DNA from: Monomorium pharaonis
Lineage: Eukaryota > Arthropoda > Insecta > Hymenoptera > Formicidae
Direction of reading: 5' to 3'
Assembly: GCF_013373865.1 (NCBI RefSeq)
Contig: NC_050472.1
Span: forward strand, 17,685,136 to 17,749,135
DNA: 64,000 nt
Numbering within the stretch: the first letter of the stretch is position 1; each line of letters opens with the position of its first letter. The notes under the pieces are model-generated. The model made no database searches. It was given only the letters and a program-made list of their open reading frames with translations, and was not told the DNA's origin. Below are positions 11,441 to 24,180 of this stretch, in pieces. Both the position numbers and the translations under genes were made by a program.

Positions 11441-12730
11441 TAATTTCGTGGTTTTAAATTTGGTAATTTTTGAATGATACAATAGACATTTTAGGTTGCC
11501 AGAAAAAATTTTCTAAATAACAAAAACGAATTTGTATTCTCAAAATTATTTTTGAGAAAAAAGCTGTTCAAAACTTTTTCTGCCGCCATTTGTGACATTA
11601 TGTATCTCGGGGCAATGTCAAATTTTGTTTTAATAACAAAAATATTCAAAATACGTTTAAATTATACAGAAAAATACATTTTTATGAAAAAGATTCTGAC
11701 TTATCTGTACACAACACTATTGTATATGTATTATATACAAATTTGAAAATCCTTTTTTTAAATTAAAATATACGTATTAATATATCAATTTGTGAATTAG
11801 ATTTTATGCCGAAAACAAAAAAAGTTTTACATTCTATTTATCAACTTTTTACGGGTATGCTTTTATTTTGATTAAACAATTTTGTCTTGGTTAGAGAAGT
11901 CTAACTTTAAGAACTCGGTATTGTTTGTTCCTGTTGTTTACGTGTCTGGAATTTCAAATTTTGTGAGTACAATTTGCAGATCTTTTATGTCTCTTATATT
12001 ATAAGTAAATATTTTTATGACAGCTCTACACGCCATATTTGAGTAAGAAATGGTAAAAATATTGTAAATTATAAAATGTTTTCTGTTTATGGTATAATGT
12101 TTACAATCTAGACTAGTAGTAATATAACATTTTTTTTTATTTTAGAAGAGGATTTTTAAATTTAAAAAGTGTAAAATGTAGTCTGCGTGTGACAAAAATT
12201 ATTGTATTTAATTAAATCTGTCTCCAGTATCCTTTTAATATACAAAATTATGTATTAATATATTTAAAACTTATTGCCTGGAGTCACACGAACATGAATC
12301 GAAAGATTAAGATGAATAAATAAGTGTATGAACTGACATATATAAGACATATATAACCGATAGAGAATGAATAGTTACTAATTTAAAATGCAAGTTATTA
12401 TTATAACAGTCACATTTGAAATGATTGTTGATAATGTCTCATAGCCACACATCGAACGAAAACAATAGGGAATTGATATTATTTATTTGTTTAAATAGAG
12501 ATATAAGAATGATGTAATGATTTTGTGTCTAATTGCAAGTTTAAGCTGTTTTTGTTTCTTTATGAGTTTTATTTTTAGCTTTTGTTTAAGAAATCTATCC
12601 AAAAATAATTTTTGAAATGCCAGTATTGATAACTTTCCTTTTTAATTGATCAATTAAAACATTGGACAAACCGTTAACCCTTCCATCACCAGAATAAGGG
12701 GTATATAAGGACAGTCACAATCTAAAAAGA
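11441..12730. other. No gene seen
   Basis: AT-rich intron-like or intergenic sequence. The ORF at 11552-11746 has no recognisable motif and a composition like its surroundings. Confidence 0.5.
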
Positions 12731-12734
12731 GCTC

Positions 12735-12795
12735 AGTATCAGCTCTTAGCCCTGATGATGCAAACTCCAACATTTGCAAAACGTCGGCGCAACGC
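12735..12795 (+). ncRNA. Hammerhead-ribozyme-like motif, candidate 1 (core incomplete)
   Basis: CTGATGA at 12752-12758 is followed by a stem made of TGCAAA and TTTGCA with an 8-nt loop, then AAAC and GTCGGCG. This resembles CUGAUGA, stem II, GAAAC of a hammerhead, but the G of GAAAC reads A here. A flanking GAGCT...AGCTC hairpin (12729-12746) could be part of stem I. Such motifs are known in Penelope-like and retrozyme-type elements. Probably decayed. Confidence 0.35.
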
Positions 12796-13313
12796 TTCAT
12801 TCGGAAGCTCATTGGAACATTCTTCTTTAAGGATTCTCATGCACTTATTCATGATAATGATTGCTTTTTGTAATTAATCAGTTACAAATGCTAAAAAGTA
12901 ATATAACTGCTAACAATGATCGTTAATTAGTTTCTACGATCGAAAGTAAAAAGTCCAAATTTGATGAAGAAGAAGAGCATATTCAGCATATTGACATGTA
13001 TAATATAAAATTGTGCAAATTTCATAAATTGTACATGTACGAAAAAATTAATTTTTTTTTGTTTGTGTATAGCAGCTGTACACGTATAGCACGTGTCGTT
13101 TTAAATTTTACGTTTAAAATTTAATTATGAGTAATTTTTGATTGATTGCCTTACTTTGTTGCTGCCATTATGTGCAAATTATATCTTGTATTTTTATATT
13201 ATAAAGAAATCAATTGCGGTGAAAACATAAGCGAGGGTCTATCGTTGTACGACTTCAGCGATAACAATATGCGCAATACTTCTTATTCTACTTTTGCGGC
13301 TTTTTGTTAATGC

Positions 13314-14076
13314 AACTTACAAGGGGAGGACGCGGACTTTGGGTCACCGGTTTGAAAAAGGTTTATATGTAGTATAATACTCTACCAGAAGAGTACTTGA
13401 GCAAGGGATAGGATGCAACGTTCAACCATTTCCGAGAAAAATTTATTTAAAAGTTATTAAAAGCGTTCCTTATATTCGGCTCTGTTAGATCGGTTTTTGA
13501 AAAGGCCGCGTAATGTATCAAGTACTCATGTATCAAGTCTATGGCTACCAAGTTGCGGACCAGGATTCGATTCTCGTTTCTTGGAATTTTTTAATAACTT
13601 AATTTAATCAATAATTTTGTTTTCTTTCTTTAAAATGTGCACTTTCAAATAGTGGCGTTGCATTTATTTCATTTACATCAAGTAGAATGTATAAGATAAG
13701 TTGTTGTAAATTGAATAAAAATTATGTCCAGTTTTATAAATAAATTTTTAAAAATCACCTTTTAAAAGTGCACATTTTAAAGAAAGAAAATAAAATTGTT
13801 GATTAAATTAAAAAAACATTTGAGGGACGGGAATCGAAACCTGGTCCGCATTTTGGTAGCCACGGACTTAATACTTGAGCTACGCTGCCTTCTCGGAAAC
13901 CGATTTAAAAGAGCGAGATATAAGAAACGCCACAATTTTTAAATAAAGTTTTCTCGGAAATGGCTGAGCGTTGCATCCTATCCCTTTTTTCAAGTACTCG
14001 TCTGGTAGAATATTATACTACATAAAAATCTTTTTCAAATCGATCCGAAGTCCGCGTCCTCCTCTTGTTAGTTCGG
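13314..14076. mobile_element. Inverted-repeat element with tRNA-like internal boxes in both arms
   Basis: The two arms of about 320 bp are inverted copies: GGGGAGGACGCGGACTT on the left matches AAGTCCGCGTCCTCC on the right, with further matched blocks (AGGATGCAACG, GCACATTTTAAAG). The loop at about 13640-13770 is AT-rich. On the minus strand the right arm reads GTAGCTCAAGTATTAAGTC, then GGTTTCGATTCCC, like the A and B boxes of a tRNA; the left arm has CCAGGATTCGATTCTCG at the matching place. No protein is encoded. It could be a fold-back transposon or two tRNA-derived SINE copies in inverted arrangement. Confidence 0.65.
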
Positions 14077-14079
14077 GAT

Positions 14080-14900
14080 TAATACTACATATATGATACA
14101 GCAGTAAAATTGTATGTTATATTGCAATATGATACAAATATTACAGAAATGTAACATTGTGACATATTGCATTCCTTGATATTTTATTAATACAATTATT
14201 ACATACAATTAATACATTATTATATTGCAACATATGTAATATTTTTTTCAGATTTTTATAATATTTTATTGTAATTTGTAGTATTATATAATGTATTAGA
14301 AATTACAATATTATATTGTGTAAATAATATTGCAATATAATATATGTTTATATAAATGTACTGCAGTAATATTATAATTATATCGTATTATAATATCAAT
14401 GTTGTCAAAATATTACGTTGTGATATATGATAATATAACATTTTTATAAGATTTTTTATTTTTATCATAATTTTGGGAATATTAATAATAAAACAGGTAC
14501 ACGGGGATTCTAAGGTCATATCAATTTAAAAGACTTTGTGCGCTTGATTTGAAATATTACTGTAATATTGTAATATTGTTGTAGTGTATTATAATATTAC
14601 TGTGACATTATACTATCTAGATAATATATGATGACATATTGTAATATTTTAAAATTATGTTTCATAACACAAATATTACAAAAAAATTACATGGTGATAT
14701 ATTGCGTTGTAACATTTTAGTGATACAACTGAAATATTATACTATGCCGCAATATATTTTTGTAAGATTTCCGTAAATTGTATAATTATTTATAATATTA
14801 CTATAATATTGTAACATTACTGACATATTACATGCTATGTAGGATTTCTTATTTTAATTATATCATGTTATTTTTAATTATATCATGTAATTATATCATA
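14080..14900. repeat. AT-rich array of ATATTGCAATAT / TAATATTAC words
   Basis: About 800 bp dominated by short near-palindromic words around ATATTGCAATAT, TAATATTGTAATATT and GATACAAATATTACA. The same kind of word fills the ends of the elements at 39106-40138 and 60240-60420. It is probably the body of another short-word transposon; its ends are not resolved. Confidence 0.5.
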
Positions 14901-15330
14901 TATCATGGAGATAAGATTGGCCAAGGTTATTATTATCTTTTAAGTTAGTACTTTTTATTGTTTGTGCTATCAGACGTACTGGACAGAGCGGATTTCTGAG
15001 CGGTGGTTTCCCCACGCACAGGTTAATTAATGATACTAGTACTGCATGTAAATTTTATTAATACGCTGTACGCGTATTTGAATGACTCTTGTAGGCATGA
15101 GACGAGTAACTTTCAAGTTAACTTAAGTTATATTAATGATAATATGTTTAAGCAATTACATCGTTTATTAAAAAATCTTCTTAAGAGATATAAAGATGTG
15201 TGTAATATCCAAAGTATTATTTACATGCCCGCAATAGTGATTCTCGAGCACAGTAGCCCAGAAACGCTCAATAATTTCAATAAGCACCCGAAAATTTTAC
15301 CAACACTAGTTTGTTTTTGCATCTGTCATA

Positions 15331-16459
15331 CACTTCTCGCAAAAATTAAAGGAACAAAAAAATTTTCTAAATTTTTTGCCAACTTTCAACAGGCTGTATT
15401 TTAGTGAAAAATGGTCGTACAGGAAATAAAAAAACATAGCTTTTGAAGCTTGAAGACTCTAGTTTTAGAATTTTTTGGTTAAAAATTTTTCTGAGCACCG
15501 GTAGCCATGCAATTCTTGGATAAAGCACAAAGAAAAAATTTTCAAAATTTTTTACATTTTTTTTTCGCTCTACGGGCATGAAAAAAATTTTTCGAGCTAA
15601 ACCAATGCATAGGTCGCATAGCCTGTTCATTCAGCTTCAATTTGCTTTTTTCGGAAGTCAGATACGACTATTTGTCTTCGAGATATCGAATTTTGAATGC
15701 AAAAGGACCCTTTTTCACTCAACTGCCGATATCTCTGAAACTACTGGTCGCCTAGCGAGCTGACGAGCGGTTTCGTTTTCTGCAGAAAATTTCCTACAAA
15801 AATCTGTCATGGTTGATTGAAAAAAAAATTTTGTCCCACCTGAAACGGTAACGTGAAAAAAGAGCAAAAAAATGCCATTTTCCCCTTTTTTGGTAAATCG
15901 ACTGTGTCTTCGACAATATTGGGGCAAAAGCTTAGGTTAGAAGAAAATTTTACAGTCTAATGTACCCCAAAGACCCCCCTAAATTTTTAGATCGATCGGT
16001 TCAGCGGTTTCCCCGGACCGATTGATTGAAATTTTGAAAAAATTAAGGGAACAAGACTTTGTTCCTTAAATTTGACCTAATCTTTTTAAAATTCAATAAT
16101 TTTATTTTTTTTTACTTTTTACTCAATTTTGAGTTTTTTGAAGATTGAGTAACAAAAAAAAATCCAAAAAAATTTTTTCAAAAATTTTTATTCAAAAACA
16201 TTACATTGTTGAGGCATCCTGCAATGAGTCCTGACCTGAATCCGATAGAGCACGTCTGGGACATATTGGGCCGCCGATTGCGTCAAAATTATCCGAATCT
16301 GAATAATTTGGCAGCATTAGAGAACGCTTTGATAAGAATTTGGCGTCAGATCCCTCAACAGATGATCCGAAATTGCATTTCGAATATGCGACAAAGATTG
16401 CAAGCTGTGATTAGGAGTAGAGGCGGGAACTCTCGATACTGAACACGAGACACACACAC

Positions 16460-16498
<39 letters not shown>

Positions 16499-17634
16499 TA
16501 GAAAATGAGTTTGGAGTCGCAAAATACTGTGGAGCTGACGAACCACGGGGTCTCATTTTTTTCGAAGAATCATTAACACACGTGCGTAAGCACAAAAGAA
16601 GCGTAAATCCGACCGTGCAACCTCCACGTGGTATGCTTTGGATAACGCTAATGCCGGCGGTAAATCAATCATCAATCAAAATTTTCGTCAGAAAGTTTGA
16701 TTTTCTTAAAAATGAAAAAAAAGAAATTTTTTTTCAAATTTTTTTTTAAATTTTCAAAAAAAAATTTTTGGAAATTTTCGAAATTTTTGAAAAAATTTTT
16801 TTGGATTTTTTTTGTTACTCAATCTTCAAAAAACTCAAAATTGAGTAAAAAGTAAAAAAAATGAAATTATTGAATTTTAAAAAGATTAGGTCAAATTTAA
16901 GGAACAAAGTCTTGTTTCCTTAATTTTTTCAAAATTTCAATCAATCGGTCCGGGGAAACCGCTGAACCGATCGATCTAAAAATTTAGGGGGGTCTTTGGG
17001 GTACATTAGACTGTAAAATTTTCTTCTAACCTAAGCTTTTGCCCCAATATTGTCGAAGACACAGTCGATTTACCAAAAAAGGGAAAAATGGCACTTTTTT
17101 GCTCTTTTTTCACGTTACCGTTTCAGGTGGGACAAAATTTTTTTTTCAATCAACCATGACAGATTTTTGTAGGAAATTTTCTGCAGAAAACGAAACCGCT
17201 CGTCAGCTCGCTAGGCGACCAGTAGTTTCAGAGATATCGGCAGTTGAGTGAAAAAGGGTCCTTTTGCATTCAAAATTCGATATCTCGAAGACAAATAGTC
17301 GTATCTGACTTCCGAAAAAAGCAAATTGAAGCTGAATGAACAGGCTATGCGACCTATGCATTGGTTTAACTCGAAAAATTTTTTTCATGCCCGTAGAGCG
17401 AAAAAAAATGTAAAAAATTTTGAAAATTTTTTCTTTGTGCTTTATCCAAGAATTGCATGGCTACCAATGCTCAGAAAAATTTTTAACCAAAAAATTCTAA
17501 AACTAGAGTCTTCAAGCTTCAAAAGCTATGTTTTTTTATTTCCTGTACGACCATTTTTCACTAAAATACAGCCTGTTGAAAATTGGCAAAAAATTTAGAA
17601 AATTTTTTTGTTCCTTTAATTTTTGCGAGAAGTG
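15331..17634. mobile_element. Tc1-like transposon with about 0.86-kb terminal inverted repeats
   Basis: The ends are CACTTCTCGCAAAAATTAAA on the left and its inverted partner on the right, with the TA target duplication at 15329-15330 and 17635-17636. The arms (15331 to about 16189, and about 16777 to 17634) are nearly identical inverted copies. The short centre keeps only the C-terminal end of a transposase (16206-16442) and an (AC)n run at about 16464-16495. The open stretches inside the arms appear twice as mirror copies and are by-products of the inverted repeat, not genes. Non-autonomous. Confidence 0.92.
16206..16442 (+). pseudogene. Tc1-family transposase, C-terminal remnant
   Basis: A 78-residue open stretch beginning LRHPAMSPDLNPIEHVWD. 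The SPDLNPIEHVWD motif is the end of the Tc1/mariner DDE catalytic domain and holds the last catalytic acid (the E in PIEH). The following LGRRLRQNYP and the helical tail to NSRY match the usual C-terminus. The DNA-binding domain and the first two catalytic aspartates are missing, so no transposase activity is possible. A Tc1 transposase is normally about 340 residues. Confidence 0.9.
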
Positions 17635-18246
17635 TATTTTTGAGTCTACTCAATTTATAACTGACCTTATGCAGATAAAGGAACCAAGAAAGTTAGACTT
17701 TTTATACGAAACTCGTCGATTTGTCTCGCGCATAAAAATTACAAAGATACAAACAAAAATCATGGTATAGTGTAAAAAACTGTGGTACCCTGCGCAAATG
17801 CATCCATATGTATGCGTGTGAAACGGGGTAAACATTTTTTTCTGAATTCTTTATATAATTTTTTAGTCTTTTTACAATAATAATTTTTATAACTTTGTTA
17901 GAGAGAGATTGATTGATTGATTTATTTATTTAATATGCCCAAGCTAAGGCTGAAGGGCAAAGTGTGATAACAAAGGTAAAGATACAACGTCAGAAACGAA
18001 AGAGAAGGAAATAGCAAATCGCAACAAATCGGTGAGCTGACTTAACAACTAATGCTAACTGTACAATAACTTAAAAAGATAACAAAACAAAATTTATCAT
18101 ATACAAAAGGCATGACAGTGAGTCAAGATGTAAACTATACAGAAAACTGATGCCCGCTATCAGTGAACTGAATTAACATATACAAGAAATGGAAAGGAAT
18201 GACATTAAGTGACAATAAGTGAGTGACTAAGCATGGGAGAGGAGCC

Positions 18247-21114
18247 TCAAACAGACTCAGAAGCCAGGAGAAACGCACGGAGGAGAGATTTAAAGGTACC
18301 AAACGTAGGAGCTGAAACAATGTTGTCAGGGATGGAGTGCCAAAAGTAGATAGCAGAGAGATGAAATGAATTTCTATAGGTAGAAGTTTTATGGAGTGGA
18401 ATATGGAATGTTAACGAAGACGAAGCAGTACGTGCCAATCTCCTGGCCAAAGGGTCAAGGGGTGAAAAGAGTTCATAAAGGTAAGAAGGAGATTGGGTGA
18501 GGAGAATGCGATAAGTAAGACAGCCAAGGAAATACAGTCTTCTATTCTCTACGGACAGCAACCTCAGACGCCGTCGAAAAGGTGTGATATGTTCGTCTCG
18601 CCTTAGATTAAAGATAAATCTAATACCACAATTCACATGTCTTTGAAGCTTGGTGTTCAGTTCATTGCTCAGACCATGGTAAACGAGACAACAATAATCA
18701 ATGAGAGGCAAAACTAAGGTCTTAACTAACTTGATTTTAAGCTCGGTGGAGAGAGAATTTTTGTTAAACTTAAGTTTGTAAAGAGCATGATATACACTTT
18801 TCGAGACTTGAAGAATATGCTTATTCCATGTAAGGTTGGAAGTGAAAATCACGCCTAGGTTTCTCACCTCATTCACAAACGGCAATGGAAAGCCATCAAT
18901 CATTATAGGAGGCAAGATAGAGATATTGATGTTATTAACGTGATATTGACTTGCAAATAAAATAGCATTTGACTTGGATAGATTAAGATTAAGACCATTA
19001 GCTACAGCGTACCGAGATACCGCATTAGCATCTAGGGAGATAGACTCAAGGGCACGAGGAACATCAATCGGAGAGCAAGAGAGATAAATCTGTAAGTCGT
19101 CAGCAAAGAGCATGTAATTAGAGAAGGATAAGACGCTACTGATGTCATTGATGAATAATGAGAATAAGAGTGGGCCGAGTACAGAACTCTGAGGAACGCC
19201 GCGGGGGACAGGGAGCCATTCAGAATGGTTATCTATACCAAGATCATCGGCGACAGCTTGAGAGCGACCAGTAAGGTAGGAGTACACCCAATTAAGTACG
19301 GAATCAGAGAAGCCAAGTAGCTTAAGCTTAGAAAGAAGCGCGAGATGTGGAACAGTGTCAAACGCCTTGCTGAAATCAAACATAACCATGAGAGTAACCC
19401 GCCTCTCCTCGACTCCCGCCCTAATGTCATTGCACACACGAAGGAGAGCAGATTGAGTGCTGCGACCCGAGCGATATGCTGACTGTCTAGTATCAAGGAG
19501 ATTGTGTTCATGTAAATAAGCAACCAGTTGATCCACGACAATCCTCTCAAGAATCTTAGACATTTCAGGCAGATTAGCTATCGGTCGTGTATCAGATGGA
19601 GACAAGGGAGTGCGAATCTTGGAAAGAGGGCGAATTAGGGCACGCTTCCAATCAGGGGGAAACACCAACCGCTCAAGAGAAAGGTTGAAAAGATTAGTGA
19701 GCCAGGACGCAATACAAGGCCACGCAACGCGTAGGACCAGAAGAGGAATGCCATTGACACCAGAAGCCAGGGAGTGAGGAGGGCGAGCCACAATGAGCCT
19801 ATGGATCAAGTTGGAAGAAACAGAGGAGAAGACGAACTCGGGATGGCCAGATGGAACGGTTAAGGTGCGAATAGTGGAAATGAAGTTAGCATAACTCAAG
19901 GGAGGGCCAGAGGAGACCACTGCGTAATGTGAATTAAGCTGGGACACAGAGAAGAAATGAAGAGATGCAAAGGAAGACTTGACAAGTCTTAACCGGGCTC
20001 CATAATTTCGCTGGGTCGGTTATATTGGTTAAGGACGCAAGCAGGAAATTAGACTTGGCCCGCTTGATATCAAGGTTCAACTGACTCCTGAAGTGTCTAT
20101 ACCTGAGATGGCCAAGCAGGCTATTCGAGCGCTTAGCTTGCTTAAACAAAAAATTGCGTGTACGAAGACGGGACCTCAAATCATCAGTGAGCCATTGTGC
20201 ATGAGGCCTCCCGGGGACCAACAAACGAGCAGGGGCAAAAACATCAAGGGCATCATGAAGGGTGCTGGTTAATGCGGAACAGTAATCTATGTACATCAGT
20301 GAGTAGAGGGAAATTGTTAGAGGAACAATCTACATTGATCAAGCTGGCAGAAAGGAAATCACAGAACTCCGACTCATTCAATCCTTTGAAACAGCGTCGC
20401 TGAATCGAATGACAAGTATTTACCGGAAACTTAAAAGACAAAGAAAGAGTAAGGAGATCGTGTCCAGCAATGAACGGACAGGAGGATTTGTTGAAGGATG
20501 AAATTTTATCGCAGTCATCTATTATCAAGAGGTCAAGACACGTGTCAGAAGTGGCGGTGTGAAAGGTGGCATCCGAAGGAATAATGTGCAAGGAGAGGCT
20601 ATACATAAGTTGTCGCAAATACGCAGCTTCGAAATGGTTAGATAATAAATCACAGTTCAGATCGCCGCCAATAATTACATTTTTATATAAGTGAGACACT
20701 TTGGTAAGGGACGCGACAAAATCATGCAGGAGACAACCTTTGGGCCTCCTGCAGACCGACGCGAACAAGACCGATTCATTATGTGCGTATGTCTAAGATT
20801 AAGTACTCAGGTTCGTTGACGTGACCACCTGAGGACATGGCTATAACGGTGGCTCTGAGCGATTTATGAATATAGCAGGCAACGCCACCACCGCGACAAC
20901 AAATCCTGTCATTGCGGATCAAAAAATAATCCTCGAGAACCACCATCAGAGACACCGGCATGGAGCCAGGTTTCAGAGACAGAAATAACATGATAATACG
21001 CAGGGTGGAAGTGTAGCTTAAGAAATCAATATGACCACGTAAAGAATTAGAATTAAATTGCGCTATTCGATATTGAGTCACGCCAGAGAAACCAACACCA
21101 TCCACAGGAGACAC
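18247..21114 (-). pseudogene. LINE-B ORF2: endonuclease plus reverse transcriptase
   Basis: Endonuclease: QFNSNSLRGHIDFL at the start (about 21060), IIGGDLNCDLL (about 20660), LDLLIIDD and the terminal AGHDLL. The linker with WLTDDLRSRL follows (about 20180). Reverse transcriptase: FDFSKAFDTVPH (motif A, about 19370), RGVPQSSVLGPLLF (motif B, about 19190) and the intact catalytic box FADDLQIYL (about 19100). The C-terminal part runs to the stop at 18247. The main open stretch (19947-18247) is 566 residues. Frame breaks lie near 20775 and 19940-20290, so the complete ORF2 of roughly 950 residues is not made from this copy. Confidence 0.9.
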
Positions 21115-21135
21115 CGCCCGAACAGAAGTCGCCCG

Positions 21136-22283
21136 TCAGATGAGCTGATCAAGATCGCTCTTAGAATCAATATTAATGATGGGCTTACCATCTGATTGTC
21201 TAACGTGAATGCGACCACCCTTAACCCAGACATAAGAATAGGATTTAGCACTGGCTGTTTGCTTGGTAAGTTGAAGTAGCTCATAGATTTTTTTAGAGAG
21301 CAGCTCATTGACGAACACACTCCTGCCTGAATTAATGCCACAGACTTCCCGCTGAACAAGCGTGCGCTTTGCTCGTTTTTTAGCAATTACAATGTCTCGG
21401 ACCGCACGCGAGGTTAACGCAACAATAAATGAATTCATTGACGAAGCCAGGGGAATATGATTGCCCGTAGTCCCAGGCGAAAGCTTACGAACAACAGGCC
21501 TGACTTCAAGTATGTGATAAGAGAGGTCAGATATTTCCAAGGCGGTAAACACGTTGCGCGCACATTCCAACGGGGAAATAGGCATACTGGTCGGCACACC
21601 AGATAACATCAGAGAATTTTCCGATTGACTCTGCAAGATGGGAGAAGGAGGTGTACAATCATTTTTTAAGTCGTGAATCGCACGCTCAAGAGTGGAGCAC
21701 TGTTGCTCCAAGAAAGAGATACGGTGATTATTCCGTTCGACATTATCCGCAATGCAATTCAATTTGTTGAGCTTCTCACTAAGTTCGTTGTTGGTGCGCC
21801 GCTGCTCGTCAGTAAAAGCCGAGAATCTCGCATCAGATTCCTTGATCTGGTCGATAAGTTTGAGTAGTAGTCCGTTAGTGATGGCATTAATGTCCATGTC
21901 GACGCAAGGCTGAGTCCCAGATCGAGAGGCAGAGCTCGCAGGAGAAGCTTCGCTGACAAGCTTGAGGTCAGAAGTACGCGCATGATCCTCATCCACTGGA
22001 GCAAGGGGGACATTCAGAGAAGACGAAAGAGATCTACAGCACGAATCAGCATACTTAGGGTGGACGTTCAGGGGGACGCTATTAGCGCTATCAGCATCAG
22101 TTTATCCTTGTTCTACTTTTAATGAGTAATGAAGATGGACTGATGCTGGTAGCGCTAATAGCGTCTCCCCGAACGCACCCTTAGTAAGAGAGAACGCATC
22201 CCGGGTGGAATATCCTCTTGCATACACACTCGACCGTCGCAGTCGCAATCGCCTTCTTGCATCGCATACAGACAGGAGGCATG
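21136..22283 (-). pseudogene. LINE-B ORF1, split by a MITE
   Basis: Starts at 22283 with a short PHD-like finger: CMRCKKA, then VECVCKRIFHPGC. A 123-bp MITE (22058-22180) and a one-base frame change interrupt it. The rest is open from about 22056 to 21136 (286 residues from the Met at 21996): a polar N-terminus, a coiled coil (about residues 45-115, with LEQQCSTLERAIHDLKND), and a C-terminal domain with KIYELLQLTKQ and YVWVKGGRIHVRQ typical of retrotransposon ORF1 RNA-binding proteins. It overlaps nothing and ends about 20 bp before ORF2 begins. The function would be RNA binding and nucleic-acid chaperoning. Confidence 0.8.
22058..22180. mobile_element. Short Harbinger-like MITE (TTA duplication)
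   Basis: A nearly perfect palindrome of 123 bp: GGGTGGACGTTCAGGGGGAC on the left against GTCTCCCCGAACGCACCC on the right, with GACGCTATTAGCGCTA inverted inside. It is flanked by TTA on both sides (22055-22057 and 22181-22183). The 3-bp TTA duplication and small size fit a PIF/Harbinger-derived MITE. Confidence 0.85.
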
Positions 22284-22799
22284 GTAAGGTTTATAAGAAA
22301 TGGTCAGAGTGAGTGTATTCGAATCAGATAGAATACAACAACATCACACAGCGGCACTAATGTTCAACACGCAAATCGTAGGCGGAAGGCACACCCTGTC
22401 AAAACCGTTGACACTTAGCAGATAGTAAGCAAAATTCACTCTGGACACCCAGTAGATACAGGTTCACGTGAAGCGCACACCGCAGAGACGAAGCCGGAGC
22501 ACATCACCCAGACGATCACGACGAGAGAAGCAGGCAGAGGCAGCGCACGCGCAAGAGAAAAACGGCCGATGGCGTAAAGCTTAGGAGTACTCCAAAATCC
22601 GCCGAGAAGTTCAACCGGAAAATGCCGGAAACACGCCAAACAAAGCCAAATGGACACCGTCCACTGGAGGGAGGTGTCAAAAAAGTGCGCCCTTGACAGT
22701 GAGCTGCAAAAGGAAAGCCCCGAAGGGCAAGAACAAGCAGCAAAAGATCGAAAAGTGCGGAGCAAAAAAAAGCACGTCTGTACGCTGTACTCACCAGAC

Positions 22800-22800
<1 letters not shown>

Positions 22801-22881
<81 letters not shown>

Positions 22882-22921
22882 GAGGGAGAGGGGGAGAGAG
22901 GGAGAGAGAGAGAGGGGGGGG
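22801..22921. repeat. (GA)n microsatellite grading into GGGA
   Basis: About 120 bp of GA-rich repeat directly at the 5' end of LINE-B. In the LINE's orientation it is a (CT)n tract, as for LINE-A. Confidence 0.95.
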
Positions 22922-24178
22922 GACAATTTTTTGTATGTATTGTAATACCTCAAAGGAACTAAGAATATAATTTTTTTTAATTAAAATATTTGTTTGATTT
23001 CTTAAAATTAATACAATATCTAAAGTATCTAAATATAGGTTATTTAGGTTACTAAACTATTGGATACAGATATTTACTCTAGTATAGTATTTAATATGCT
23101 ATTCTTACAACACTTTATTTATATTTATTTGAGAATGCAATTTGGGGGGGGTTACTTTTTTAACATTATTCTATTATTATTTTGTTAAAATATATTAAGT
23201 GTATAAATAAATTTAATGCTTCCTTAGCATAATTTTAATATTTATTTACAAAAAAAACGAATTACCTGTCCTTGAAATAGTTTTCATCATTTTTTACACA
23301 TTTCTGCCATTTTTTGGGCTGACAAATCCCGCCTTGATAAAAGGATAGTTTTGAAACAATGAAGTCATTGATATTTTTTAATTTTTTCGAAAAATTCAAA
23401 ATTGAAATCTATTGTGATACTGAAGAGATCGAAATTGATAATAATTTGTAGGTACAGGTCTGAATGATCAGTTGAAGAGAATTTCCCAGCTCAGAGAAGA
23501 AATAAGTCTCAAAGTCGTTTTTGCCATGTGTAGTTTCGTTATTGTGCAACAGAATCAATGCCTGTCTGGTTATATTGGGGATAAATAGTTTTCTATAGGC
23601 GATTTTTATTACTTAAATAAATGAGTTATTGATAATATTCAGAGATAATAGCAACATCGATTTTTAGTAATTGCCCTCAATTCATCTTTTTTTTTACTAC
23701 GTTTTTAATCAGGATGAAAATGCTTTCCCAGAATCTTTGAAATCACTTTTTATAAGTTTTATGGGTTACAGCATCTTTACTCAAAGCGCAACCAATTATT
23801 TCAACAGTCAGCAGAGTTTTTCTTTAATTAAGAAAATTATATAAAAATAATGCCGTGCTTCAAATATCTCTTTCGAAAGATATTGCAGTTATTACTGTTT
23901 TTTTAATTATGTTAGCAGTCGCTAAATATTATAATGTTTCTAAAACTTGAAGTTGGCACTTTCAAATTATTATAAGATGGGAAAAATTTTTAATTCGGAC
24001 CAGAGGTCAAATGTAATATAGAAAATGTTCAATATAAAGGCATCAAAATTGTTTTTATACTTAATAGTTAGGAATTTTATAATTTTATGCCTTTTATTTT
24101 AGCTTGGATTTCTTTATGAGAAATAGAACGACACTTTATGAAAAATAGAACTCTGCCAAATCCATCTGACAGCGGTAT
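22922..24178. other. No gene seen
   Basis: AT-rich sequence. A stretch at about 23290-24120 has the look of an old, degraded mariner-like coding remnant (scattered aromatic and lysine-rich reading frames with many stops), but no motif is clear enough to call. Confidence 0.35.
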
Positions 24179-24180
24179 TA

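Larger units (their letters stand above)
17908..22800 (-). mobile_element. LINE-B: non-LTR retrotransposon, nearly full length but decayed
   Basis: Read on the minus strand: 5' end at about 22800, next to a (CT)n tract; leader to 22284; ORF1 at 22283-21136; ORF2 at about 21114-18247; 3' end in an (AATC)n/(AAAT)n tail at 17908. Its layout matches LINE-A: PHD-like finger at the start of ORF1, EN-RT ORF2, an AATC tail, and a pyrimidine tract at the 5' flank. At the very 5' end CGTCTG and CAGACG (22775-22800) can pair as a hairpin. A Harbinger-like MITE sits in ORF1 (22058-22180). It is better preserved than LINE-A. Confidence 0.88.

Noticed and set aside
15578..17770. Several ORFs in the Tc1 arms, some occurring twice
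   Set aside because: They appear in mirror-image pairs because the arms are inverted copies; no motif.
22516..22962. Serine/leucine and arginine/glutamate-rich ORFs
   Set aside because: Translation of the GA microsatellite plus LINE-B leader.
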